DNA of 64,000 bases from Hydrotalea flava (GTDB lineage: Bacteria; Bacteroidota; Bacteroidia; Chitinophagales; Chitinophagaceae), in the NCBI RefSeq assembly GCF_001623405.1, contig NZ_LUHG01000039.1, positions 186,001 through 250,000 of the forward strand. Direction: 5' to 3'. Numbering within the stretch: position 1 is the first letter of the stretch; each line of letters opens with the position of its first letter. Made by a program: the position numbers and the translations under genes. Shown in pieces: positions 52,366 to 60,709 of this stretch. The notes below the pieces were generated by a model, which was given only the letters and a program-made list of their open reading frames with translations, was not told where the DNA came from and did not search any database.

Positions 52366-54054
52366 ATGAACAAACGTTATTGCCTCGTTTTATTTGTATC
52401 TATTTTTATCAGTTTCACAGCCCCCGCACAAATGGGCGATGTACCTAAAGGCTGGCATTTGATGGATGCAACTAAAGACAAATACTATGGCATTAGTTTA
52501 AATGAAGCTTATCAATACCTGAAAGCTAATCACATCAAATCAACGCCCGTTATTGTAGCTGTTTTAGATTCTGGTGTAGATACCACCCATGAAGACCTGA
52601 AAGGCATTTTATGGCATAACCCCAAAGAAATTCCTGGCAATGGCATTGATGACGACCACAATGGATATGTAGACGATGTATATGGATGGAATTTTCTAGG
52701 GAATAAAAATGGAGAAAATTTAAAAAAAGCCGGAGATGAACGATCCAGAGTATTTTATCAGTTTAAAAATCAATTTTCAGGTAAGAATATTGACACTACC
52801 CAATTCAGTCAAAAAGACAAATACGAATACCGAATTTGGAAAATGGCAGCCGATGAAATGAATAAAAGCAACGACGATCAAATGGAAATTGCTTTTTTAA
52901 ACTTCACCCTGAACTCTATCAAAAAACACGATTCTTTAATACAAAAAGAAATGGGCACTAAAGTATACAATTGTGCCCAGTTAGAAAGCTTTGAACCTAC
53001 TACGCCTGAAGGGAAAAAAGCCAAATTCGGGTATCTTACTTTAATGAAAATGGTAGGAATTGATCCCGATGAAAAGAATACAGCAGTAATCAGCGAATTA
53101 AACGATTATATTGAAGGAAAACAGGATGCACTCAATGAAAAAGATACACCACCCATTAATTACCGCAGCAAAATAGTTCAAGACAATTATAACAATATTC
53201 AGGATAAATATTATGGCAATGCAGATGTAATGGGCCCCGACCCCATGCATGGCACGCATGTAACCGGCATTATTGCTGCACAGCGCAACAATGGCATTGG
53301 TATGGATGGCGTTGCAGACAATGTAAAAGTAATGATGGTAAGAGTTGTTCCCGATGGGGATGAATACGATAAAGACATTGCCTTAGGCATTTTTTATGCT
53401 GTAAATAATGGAGCCAAAGTAATCAATATGAGTTTTGGGAAATCTTATTCGCCCCAGAAATATTGGGTAGATAGTGCCGTAAAATATGCCGAACAAAAAG
53501 ATGTTTTAATTGTGCATGCTGCCGGGAATGAATCGGCAGATATAGATACAAAAGAAAATTATCCCAATCCTCATTTTCTATTTCAAAACAGTACAGCCAA
53601 TAATTTTATTACAGTAGGCGCCAGCAACGACCCGTCAATGGGTCAGGGTATGGCTGCAGATTTTAGTAACTATGGAGACAAAGAAGTAGATGTATTTGCC
53701 CCGGGTGTAAAAATATATTCCACCTTACCCAAAAAAAATGAATACGGCAATTTACGGGGAACCAGCATGGCAGCTCCTATTGTAACTGGTCTTGCTGCAA
53801 TGATTCGATCTTATTTTCCGAATTTAACTGCAGTAGAAGTAAAACAAATTATCATGGCTTCTGTTCTGCATCCTGATAGCACACTAGCCGACTTTAAGCC
53901 CGGAACACAACAAACCATTCCTTTTGCAGCTCTTTCAAAAAGTGGGGGTATTATCAATGCTGCCCATGCAGTAAAACAAGCAGAAGATTTGGGAAGGAAA
54001 TGGGCTGCAGAAAAATCGAGTGCCGATAAAAAAACCGCTACGCAACTGAAATAA
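52366..54054 (+). CDS. Exported subtilase (S8) with a large insertion
   Basis: A 562-residue secreted serine protease. It has a signal peptide (VLFVSIFISFTAPAQ, cleavage near residue 22). The triad is Asp68 in VIVAVLDSGVDTTHED, His295 in DPMHGTHVTGIIAA and Ser467 in LRGTSMAAPIVTG, with the oxyanion Asn388 in VHAAGNES. Between Asp and His lie about 227 residues instead of the usual 30-40, a charged mostly helical insertion with acidic and Lys-rich segments. No clear prodomain follows the signal. It may be cell-surface or periplasmic; no T9SS sorting domain is seen. The DinB gene follows at 29 bases. Confidence 0.93.
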   Translation: MNKRYCLVLFVSIFISFTAPAQMGDVPKGWHLMDATKDKYYGISLNEAYQYLKANHIKSTPVIVAVLDSGVDTTHEDLKGILWHNPKEIPGNGIDDDHNGYVDDVYGWNFLGNKNGENLKKAGDERSRVFYQFKNQFSGKNIDTTQFSQKDKYEYRIWKMAADEMNKSNDDQMEIAFLNFTLNSIKKHDSLIQKEMGTKVYNCAQLESFEPTTPEGKKAKFGYLTLMKMVGIDPDEKNTAVISELNDYIEGKQDALNEKDTPPINYRSKIVQDNYNNIQDKYYGNADVMGPDPMHGTHVTGIIAAQRNNGIGMDGVADNVKVMMVRVVPDGDEYDKDIALGIFYAVNNGAKVINMSFGKSYSPQKYWVDSAVKYAEQKDVLIVHAAGNESADIDTKENYPNPHFLFQNSTANNFITVGASNDPSMGQGMAADFSNYGDKEVDVFAPGVKIYSTLPKKNEYGNLRGTSMAAPIVTGLAAMIRSYFPNLTAVEVKQIIMASVLHPDSTLADFKPGTQQTIPFAALSKSGGIINAAHAVKQAEDLGRKWAAEKSSADKKTATQLK

Positions 54055-54083
54055 AGATATTATTCACCCTACAATCATCGTAT

Positions 54084-54599
54084 ATGAGCAGACCACTCCC
54101 CCGAGAATATCCTTCTTATTATGAAGATTATATTCAACAAACAGCAGGTTGCAATAACCTGAAAGAACTGGTTACAACATTCAGCCATTCCATCATTCAG
54201 TTCTTTTCAGGTATTCCGAAGGAGAAAGAAAATTTTATTTATGCTCCTGGCAAATGGACACCGAAAGACATCCTGCAACATATTATCGATACAGAACGTA
54301 TTATGGCGTATCGCATGCTCACCTTTGCAAGATCAGACAACAAAAATTTACCCGGCTTTGATGAGCAATGGTACGCTGAAAGAGCGATAGCCAATAACAG
54401 AAGTTTAAAAAATTTGTTGGATGAATTTATTGCACTCAGGCAATCTACCGATTGTTTTTTGCAATCACTGCCAGAACCAACGCTCTCATTATCGGGAACT
54501 GCTAATAATTATCCCATAACAGTAAATGCCATCGGCTTTATCATCTTTGGGCATTTGCTGCATCACCAGCGGGTTTTAGAAGAAAAATACTTGCAGTAA
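54084..54599 (+). CDS. DinB-family protein
   Basis: A 171-residue four-helix-bundle protein of the DinB/YfiT family. The metal-site helices are visible: WTPKDILQHIIDTERIMAYR (with His and Glu) near the middle and IIFGHLLHHQRVLEEKYL at the C-terminus. Family members are often thiol transferases using bacillithiol or similar cofactors, but most have no known substrate. It is close behind the subtilase gene on the same strand (29 bases) and may share its transcript. Confidence 0.85.
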   Translation: MSRPLPREYPSYYEDYIQQTAGCNNLKELVTTFSHSIIQFFSGIPKEKENFIYAPGKWTPKDILQHIIDTERIMAYRMLTFARSDNKNLPGFDEQWYAERAIANNRSLKNLLDEFIALRQSTDCFLQSLPEPTLSLSGTANNYPITVNAIGFIIFGHLLHHQRVLEEKYLQ

Positions 54600-54646
54600 A
54601 GCTTTTTTTAATACCATAAACACCCGTATAAGCATTACAAAAACCT

Positions 54647-54654
54647 TATCTTCG
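54647..54654 (+). promoter_or_regulatory. Putative -7 box of sucC
   Basis: TATCTTCG, identical to the trpS box, ends 18 bases before the sucC ATG. No TTG at a good distance. Confidence 0.4.
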
Positions 54655-54672
54655 CATCCTAAATAGCTACGT

Positions 54673-55884
54673 ATGAATTTACATGAATTTCAGGCGAAAG
54701 AATTATTGAAAAAATACAATGTACCCGTTCAAGACGGTATGGCGGTAGATACAGTAATGGCTGCTGAAGAAGCATACAGACAAATTAAAACACAAACCAA
54801 TAACAATTTTGCGGTTGTTAAAGCGCAAATACATGCCGGCGGTCGCGGAAAAGGAAAAATTGTAGGCTCTGAGCAAAGAGGAGTTGCCGTTGCCAAAAGT
54901 GCAGAAGATATTACCAATATTGCCAAAAATATTTTAGGTGGTACATTGGTTACCATACAAACAGGACCTTTTGGGAAAAAAGTGAATAAAATTTTTGTTG
55001 CCCAAGATGTTTACTATCCGGGCCCCAATCCTGTAAAGGAATTTTATTTATCGGTTTTATTAGATCGTACAAAAGGCCAAAATGTAATTATGTATAGCAC
55101 CGAAGGCGGTGTTGATATTGAAGAAGTAGCCCACAAAACTCCGGAAAAAATATTTAAAGAATGGGTGCATCCTTCCGGTGGATTGCTTCCTTTTCAGGCC
55201 AGAAAAATTGCCTTCAATTTTGGTTTAACCGGCGAAGCATTTAAAAATTGCGTAAAATTTGTAACCAATTTATACAATGCATATGTGGGATTGGAATGTT
55301 CCATGCTAGAAATTAATCCACTCTTCAAAACCAGCGATGATAAAATAATTGCGGTAGATTGTAAAATGAATTTGGATGATAATGCTTTAATGCGCCATTC
55401 AGATTTAGCAGCCTTACGCGACATTACAGAAGAAGATCCTACAGAAGTAGAAGCCGGCCAATACAACTTAAATTTTGTAAAATTAGATGGCAACGTTGGT
55501 TGCATGGTAAACGGGGCTGGATTGGCGATGGCTACCATGGATATGATAAAATTAAGCGGTGGTGAACCTGCCAACTTTTTAGATGTAGGTGGAACTGCCA
55601 ATGCCCAAACCGTTGAGGCTGGGTTCAAAATCATCATGAAAGATCCCAATGTAAAAGCCATTCTTATCAATATTTTTGGTGGCATTGTTCGCTGTGATCG
55701 GGTTGCTGCCGGAGTAATTGAGGCTTATAACAAATTAGGCAATATTCATATTCCCATTATTGTTCGCTTACAGGGAACCAATGCTACAGAAGCCAAAAAA
55801 TTAATTGATGAAAGCGGACTGAAAGTTCAATCTGCCATTGAATTAAGCGAAGCTGCTGCTTTGGTAAAAAAAGCAGTTGCATAA
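54673..55884 (+). CDS. sucC: Succinate--CoA ligase, beta subunit
   Basis: Beta subunit of the TCA-cycle enzyme that converts succinyl-CoA to succinate with substrate-level phosphorylation. The 403-residue ATP-grasp protein has [22 protein letters not shown] and the catalytic [11 protein letters not shown]. The C-terminal CoA-ligase domain has [26 protein letters not shown] and [13 protein letters not shown]. Normal length. sucD is not in the window, and a strong terminator follows, so it is transcribed alone behind its own promoter. Confidence 0.96.
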   Translation: MNLHEFQAKELLKKYNVPVQDGMAVDTVMAAEEAYRQIKTQTNNNFAVVKAQIHAGGRGKGKIVGSEQRGVAVAKSAEDITNIAKNILGGTLVTIQTGPFGKKVNKIFVAQDVYYPGPNPVKEFYLSVLLDRTKGQNVIMYSTEGGVDIEEVAHKTPEKIFKEWVHPSGGLLPFQARKIAFNFGLTGEAFKNCVKFVTNLYNAYVGLECSMLEINPLFKTSDDKIIAVDCKMNLDDNALMRHSDLAALRDITEEDPTEVEAGQYNLNFVKLDGNVGCMVNGAGLAMATMDMIKLSGGEPANFLDVGGTANAQTVEAGFKIIMKDPNVKAILINIFGGIVRCDRVAAGVIEAYNKLGNIHIPIIVRLQGTNATEAKKLIDESGLKVQSAIELSEAAALVKKAVA

Positions 55885-55903
55885 ATATATTTCAAATTAT
55901 TGT

Positions 55904-55938
55904 AAACGTTGGATGGTTTTGCTGTCTAACGTTTTTTT
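55904..55938 (+). terminator. sucC terminator
   Basis: A 14-bp stem with G-U pairs starting AAACGTT and ending AACGTTT, with a 3-base loop and a T-run at its end. The T-run overlaps the stop codon of the convergent SprT-like gene. Confidence 0.8.
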
Positions 55939-56566
55939 ATTGTGCTGCATACAATTTCACTTCACAAATAGCGCTGAAAGCATACCTTAATCCTGATTGC
56001 ACTTCCACACATTCATATCGCTTTCTTCGTTTATGCCCCTTTTTAAATAACCGGCCATTTTCAGTAATAAAAACTGCACCCTCCGGCACATGCGCCAACA
56101 GCAACACATCTGTTGTTGAAACTGTGTTATATTTTCGTAATACAATCAGCAATTCTGTTTCGCCATTTGCAGTAGCTGAAGGATTGCGAATGCTTTTCTG
56201 TAATGCCAACGCAATATCTTCGGGAAATACCTGCTGTTCAGTAAAGCGAAGCAATAACTTGCTGTAAAATTGTTTCCATTCTTTACCATGTGGCTCTACC
56301 CTATGGCCAAACGCTTCAAATGTAAGTAAATGCGCCAATTCATGTAAAAGTGTTATCAAAAACTCATATTTATTCAAATTTCCATTAATAGTAATGGAAT
56401 GATTTCTGTGTTGCGATGCATGCCTGTAATCGCCCAATACCGATTTTCGTTTTCGGGTAATGGTTAAATGCACTTTATAGTGGTTTAAATAATCTACAAC
56501 AGGTTCAAAACAGCCTTCGGGTAAGAACTCCGCCAGTATATGCATTGGATGTTGCGTAACAGCCAT
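55937..56566 (-). CDS. SprT-like zinc metalloprotein
   Basis: A 209-residue SprT-like protein. The zinc-binding HELAH motif is at residues 75-79 in ITLLHELAHLLTFEAFG, and the third ligand is the His of EPHGKEWK (His93), as in SprT/Spartan. Bacterial SprT-like proteins have no settled role; eukaryotic Spartan is a DNA-protein-crosslink protease. The second half of the protein shows no obvious extra motif. It is the last of four tightly spaced minus-strand genes and starts 2 bases after the stop of the AtpI-like gene. Its stop lies in the sucC terminator tail. Confidence 0.85.
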   Translation of the reverse strand: MAVTQHPMHILAEFLPEGCFEPVVDYLNHYKVHLTITRKRKSVLGDYRHASQHRNHSITINGNLNKYEFLITLLHELAHLLTFEAFGHRVEPHGKEWKQFYSKLLLRFTEQQVFPEDIALALQKSIRNPSATANGETELLIVLRKYNTVSTTDVLLLAHVPEGAVFITENGRLFKKGHKRRKRYECVEVQSGLRYAFSAICEVKLYAAQ

Positions 56567-56568
56567 AT

Positions 56569-56976
56569 CTATTTGTTATTTCCATTAATTTTAGCCGCAA
56601 TAGATACTTCTAAAAAAGTATACACCAAATACAAAACCATACCCACAAAAACCGCATAAACACTTCTGTTTGGGCCGGCTAATACCAAATATAAAATAGC
56701 TGCACCTCCCAACACCAATAATTTCATAAGGGTAACCAGCATTACATTACCTACCGATGCCAAGGGTGTTTTTTTATGCGAAGCCTGTAAATGCAAGGCA
56801 AGACTTAATATGCTGATTACAAATAAAATACAATTCGCAGCAAATATAACCCATACATCTATTTGATGCGTATACATCAATTTTCTAAAGAAAATCAGCA
56901 AACTATTCACCAATACAAATAAAAAAAATAGAGGCAAAATACTTTTGGAGAATGATACGGGGTTTTGTTGTTGCAT
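56569..56976 (-). CDS. Hypothetical 4-helix membrane protein (AtpI-like position)
   Basis: A 135-residue membrane protein with four hydrophobic helices, at about 13-31, 40-63, 77-101 and 107-130; the last two are VMLVTLMKLLVLGGAAILYL and SVYAVFVGMVLYLVYTFLEV. No motif identifies it. It follows the AtpZ gene by 1 base. In Bacteroidota this position and layout suit an AtpI-like partner of AtpZ at the front of the ATP synthase operon, but no atp genes follow here; the next gene is SprT-like. Function unknown; the AtpI link is an inference from position and topology. Confidence 0.7.
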   Translation of the reverse strand: MQQQNPVSFSKSILPLFFLFVLVNSLLIFFRKLMYTHQIDVWVIFAANCILFVISILSLALHLQASHKKTPLASVGNVMLVTLMKLLVLGGAAILYLVLAGPNRSVYAVFVGMVLYLVYTFLEVSIAAKINGNNK

Positions 56977-56977
56977 A

Positions 56978-57187
56978 CTATTTCTTATTTGTGTCTTTAA
57001 TAACTTTTATAATCAGGGTAATAATAACAATTAAAGGCAATAGCCACACCAATAAAGGGAAAGCAAATGAAAATTTTACATCCATCCACCAACCCAAATA
57101 CACTGCAATAGCAATGGCAATCATCAATTCGCCGGTAAGTGCGGCATATTGCAATAATAGTTTTTTATTATTGGGAAGCCTGCTCAT
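56978..57187 (-). CDS. AtpZ/AtpI-family small membrane protein
   Basis: A 69-residue protein with two membrane helices (about 13-31 and 38-61: LTGELMIAIAIAVYLGWWMD and LLVWLLPLIVIITLIIKVI) and a lysine-rich end. The GWWMD segment after helix 1 is typical of AtpZ/AtpI-type proteins. Relatives help assemble the F0 ring or form a magnesium/calcium channel with AtpI. Its ATG overlaps the stop of the gene upstream (ATGA), and the next gene is 1 base away. No ATP synthase gene is near. Confidence 0.75.
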   Translation of the reverse strand: MSRLPNNKKLLLQYAALTGELMIAIAIAVYLGWWMDVKFSFAFPLLVWLLPLIVIITLIIKVIKDTNKK

Positions 57188-57582
57188 TCTTTAATTAACT
57201 CTTGTTTAGGAATCATTAAACTGGCGGTATCTTTCTGTGCAGGCATATTACCCGAAAGCACTTTTTTCAGATTTTCTAAATACTGATCTTTATATTGAAT
57301 AGATTTCTCTAATGAATCGGTACGCATTTGCAAAAGTTGTAATTCTGTTCTGCTTTCCCTTGAACCATAACCGGGAATGTAATATTTTAGCGGGGTAAAA
57401 ACAATCAGCGCTACCGTTAAACTAATCAATAAAACAAATGCAGTACTAAAAACAACATATACACTTAAACGTGATAATTTAAAAGTTACCAGCTCTTCAT
57501 AAGTATCATCATTAATTAATACAAGCCGGTACTGATTTCTTAATCGTTTAAAAGTGTTGGTTTCAAAAGTTTGTTTTGCCAT
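57184..57582 (-). CDS. Truncated M23-type membrane protein (no peptidase domain)
   Basis: A 132-residue protein, ATG at 57582. A basic cytoplasmic start (TNTFKRLRNQYRLVLINDDTY), then FKLSRLSVYVVFSTAFVLLI leading into one membrane helix (about 46-66) and YYIPGYGSRESRTE. A coiled-coil-like stretch at about 85-115 ends it. This matches by eye the N-terminal part of the M23 (LytM) peptidases found next to bactofilin in Bacteroidota, but the catalytic domain with HxxxD and HxH is absent. It overlaps the AtpZ start by 4 bases and lies 97 bases from divergent sprE. The frame is open to 57630, but the shorter start fits better. Function unknown. Confidence 0.7.
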   Translation of the reverse strand: MAKQTFETNTFKRLRNQYRLVLINDDTYEELVTFKLSRLSVYVVFSTAFVLLISLTVALIVFTPLKYYIPGYGSRESRTELQLLQMRTDSLEKSIQYKDQYLENLKKVLSGNMPAQKDTASLMIPKQELIKE

Positions 57583-57662
57583 GCTACAAAATAAGGTTAA
57601 AGGTACATAACAAGGGCTGTTTTGCCACATTTGTTAGAAAATACCTGTACTTTTAAACAGTT

Positions 57663-57670
57663 TAGATTTG
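57663..57670 (+). promoter_or_regulatory. Putative -7 box of sprE
   Basis: TAGATTTG fits TAnnTTTG and ends 9 bases before the sprE ATG, so a leader of only a few bases is implied. Confidence 0.4.
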
Positions 57671-57679
57671 TGTTGAATT

Positions 57680-60646
57680 ATGCCTATGAAGCAGAAGTAT
57701 TTTTTGATGTGGTTTCTTTTCTTCCCTGCCCTGCTGTTTTACCAGCCCAAGGTATTGGGACAACCCAATACTACCATTAATTTAGATAAAGAAAAACCCG
57801 CTCAATACCAGGATCGGCAACTGGCTTCTGAAAAAACAGGCGAAAAAAAAATAGGATTTGTAAAGCGTACTTATCAGGATATGGTAAGCCATTACAACTA
57901 TTTTTTTAATGCCAACAATAAATTAAGCCATATTATTGAACTGGCACAACAAATGCATACGGATGATTATAGTAAACTTCTGCCATTCTATAATTACAGC
58001 CTTTCGGTTACTGCTTTAGATAAGCGGGATATTGATTCCATTATTTACAAGTGTTATGCAGGTATTCTGTTACATGATTTAAGATCTGACTGGGTAGATG
58101 ATTTTTATTTGTTGCTGGGCAAAGCTTATTTACTACGACAAAATTTTGATTCTGCCGCAACCGTTTTCCAATACATCAATTACATATATGCACCAAAAGA
58201 TGATGGATATGATATTCCAATAGGTAGTAATGTAAGTAACCAACAAGGTATTTTTACCGTTGCAACCAATGAAAACAGAAGTCTGCTGAAAAAAATTATC
58301 ACAAAACCAACCACCCGGAACGACAGCTTCATCTGGCAAATCAGAAATTATATAGAAAGCAACCAATTAGACAAAGCCACCGGTTTAATAGCTATTTTAA
58401 AAGCCGATCCTTTCTTTCCGAAAAGATTAGAAAAAGATTTGTTTTTGCAGCAAGCTTATTTGTTTTATAAACAAAATATGCACGACAGTGCTGCTACCTA
58501 TTTAAGCAAATCCGTTTCAGTAGCTTCCAATAAACAGGAACAGGCAAGATGGGAGTTTTTAACCGGCCAGCTTTTTCAATTGGCATATCAAAACAAACCC
58601 GCCATCCAGGCATTTGAAAAAGCCATCCATCATACCATTGATCCCTATCTGGAAGTGTATGCCCGCCTGAATATTGTGGCACTTTCTGATACTGCAAATG
58701 GCAATCATTCATTGCAAAACAATTTGAAACAATTGTATCAATTGGCCAGAAGAGATAAATATGCTGATTACCGAGATATTATTTATTATGCTGCAGCTTC
58801 GCTTGAAATTAAACAACAGCATTTTAAAGAAGGTATCAATAATTTATTGAAAAGCATTGTATTCAGTGTTAACAACCCAGCACAAAAGCAAAAAAGTGTG
58901 TTATTACTGGCATCAACAGCCTACAATATCCGCCAATATCCGCTTGCTTCATTATATTATGATAGTGTGCAGGTTAATCAGTTAGATTCTTTCCGGCAAA
59001 ATGAAATTACTACCCGAAAAAAAGCTTTAAAAATTATTACGAAAAATCTGGCATCGCTCCATTTACAGGATAGTTTATTGCAACTAAGTAATTTGAATGA
59101 AGCGGCGCGGCTGGCTGCTGTAAAAAAATTATACCGCCGATTACGCAAAGAGCAAGGCCTGGCAGATGAAAAGGAAGAAATTGATTTTGGCAGTACCAAT
59201 TCCACCACAAACGCAGCAAGCAGTGGCTTATTTGGCAGTACCACCACAAATAGTGCCAGTGATTTTTATTTTGCCAATACTGCACTTAAAACACAAGGTT
59301 ACAAAGAGTTTAAACAAAAATGGGGTAACCGGCCCAATGTAGATAACTGGCAACGGCAATCTGCCATTAACAACAGCATGCAGTTGAACAATAATAATGT
59401 AACTACAACAGCCAATGCTACCGCAGAGGCTGCTAAAACCAATGCAGCCAATGCCTTAACTTTAAAGGGCATGTTAGATAATATTCCCCTTACTGAAAAA
59501 CAAATTGGAGATGCACATAATACAATTATTGACGACTTATATAAAAATGCGCAAACTTTCCAAAACGATTTAGAGAAATATCCTGACGCAGTAGATGCTT
59601 ATGAAACCCTTATGAAACTGTATCCGGAAAACAAATATGAAGAGCCCGTTTTATTCAATCTGATATACTGTTACAACCAATTGGGTTTATTGGCAAAATC
59701 AGACTCAGTAAGGAAAAAATTAATGCTTGCTTTCCCGAATGGCATCTATGCTGAAAAAATAAAGAATACAGGTAAACCCACCATTCAAGACAAAGCAACG
59801 GCACAATACGAACATATTTATGATTTGTTTATTGAAGGAAATTTTAAGCAGGCATTAGCGGAAAAAGAGCAGGCCGATAAAATATTTGGAAAAAATTACT
59901 GGAGCCCGCAATTAATGTACATTCAGGCCGTATACGATGTAAAACAAAAAAATGACAGTACTGCCATCCAAACTTTGGAAGCATTGGTACACCAGTTTCC
60001 CCAGTCGCCAATGGTTGAAATGGCCAATACCCTCATTAGCGTAGTAAAACGTAGAAAAGAAATTGAAAATTATTTAACCAATTTGGTGATTGAAAAAAAT
60101 GAAGACAATGTTGTGGGCAATATTGACCTACACCCGCCCACCATTGCAAAAATACCTGTTAAAAAAATAGTAGATACTTTATCAACACAAATCCATAAAC
60201 AATTAGATACCACTGCATTGGTTCAGGTACCCGTTAGCAATCCGGTAATACAGGCTGTAAACAATTATGTATTCAACCCGGCCGATTCGCAATACATTGC
60301 GGTAATATTACATAAAGTTGATCCCGTTTTTGCCAGTGAAGCCAGAAATGCATTTTACCGTTTTAACTTAGAAAAATTTTATACACTTCATTTAAAAGTT
60401 ACCGAAGAAAAATTAAATGATTCAACCGCAATTGTACTAATTGGCCCATTTGAAAATGCCGGAGATGCAGTTGATTATTTAGACAAAACCAAGCCAATGG
60501 CTACCGGCAGAATAATACCTTGGCTTAAACCTGATAAATATGTTTTTAGTATGATTAGTCCTTTAAACTTACAGTTGTTGCATACTAAAAACAATATTAC
60601 AGATTATATTCAGTTTATGAAAAACACTTTACCCGAGAAATTTTAA
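57680..60646 (+). CDS. sprE: Type IX secretion/gliding protein SprE (PorW)
   Basis: A 988-residue protein of the SprE/PorW family, an essential T9SS component acting at the outer membrane or periplasm. The N-terminal signature is strong: KRTYQDMVSHYNYFFNANNKL, DDYSKLLPFYNYSLSV, IYKCYAGILLHDLRSDWVDD and YLLLGKAYLLRQNFDSAATVF. The rest is TPR-like with low-complexity Asn/Thr segments near 500-590 and further TPRs near 620-700 and 730-800, and it ends with a SPOR-like/ferredoxin-like stretch. It has a signal peptide (FLMWFLFFPALLFYQPKVLG) but no lipobox Cys, unlike the lipoprotein form. It precedes the PBP gene by 63 bases. Confidence 0.88.
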   Translation: MPMKQKYFLMWFLFFPALLFYQPKVLGQPNTTINLDKEKPAQYQDRQLASEKTGEKKIGFVKRTYQDMVSHYNYFFNANNKLSHIIELAQQMHTDDYSKLLPFYNYSLSVTALDKRDIDSIIYKCYAGILLHDLRSDWVDDFYLLLGKAYLLRQNFDSAATVFQYINYIYAPKDDGYDIPIGSNVSNQQGIFTVATNENRSLLKKIITKPTTRNDSFIWQIRNYIESNQLDKATGLIAILKADPFFPKRLEKDLFLQQAYLFYKQNMHDSAATYLSKSVSVASNKQEQARWEFLTGQLFQLAYQNKPAIQAFEKAIHHTIDPYLEVYARLNIVALSDTANGNHSLQNNLKQLYQLARRDKYADYRDIIYYAAASLEIKQQHFKEGINNLLKSIVFSVNNPAQKQKSVLLLASTAYNIRQYPLASLYYDSVQVNQLDSFRQNEITTRKKALKIITKNLASLHLQDSLLQLSNLNEAARLAAVKKLYRRLRKEQGLADEKEEIDFGSTNSTTNAASSGLFGSTTTNSASDFYFANTALKTQGYKEFKQKWGNRPNVDNWQRQSAINNSMQLNNNNVTTTANATAEAAKTNAANALTLKGMLDNIPLTEKQIGDAHNTIIDDLYKNAQTFQNDLEKYPDAVDAYETLMKLYPENKYEEPVLFNLIYCYNQLGLLAKSDSVRKKLMLAFPNGIYAEKIKNTGKPTIQDKATAQYEHIYDLFIEGNFKQALAEKEQADKIFGKNYWSPQLMYIQAVYDVKQKNDSTAIQTLEALVHQFPQSPMVEMANTLISVVKRRKEIENYLTNLVIEKNEDNVVGNIDLHPPTIAKIPVKKIVDTLSTQIHKQLDTTALVQVPVSNPVIQAVNNYVFNPADSQYIAVILHKVDPVFASEARNAFYRFNLEKFYTLHLKVTEEKLNDSTAIVLIGPFENAGDAVDYLDKTKPMATGRIIPWLKPDKYVFSMISPLNLQLLHTKNNITDYIQFMKNTLPEKF

Positions 60647-60709
60647 CTACTTAGCAGGGTAACATCTGCCGTAGATGCTTAGTTTTACAACCTTAACCAT
60701 ACCTTGTTT

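Noticed and set aside
55194-55685. 163-residue minus-strand reading frame inside sucC
   Set aside because: Antisense of conserved SucC sequence; composition reflects the complementary strand only.
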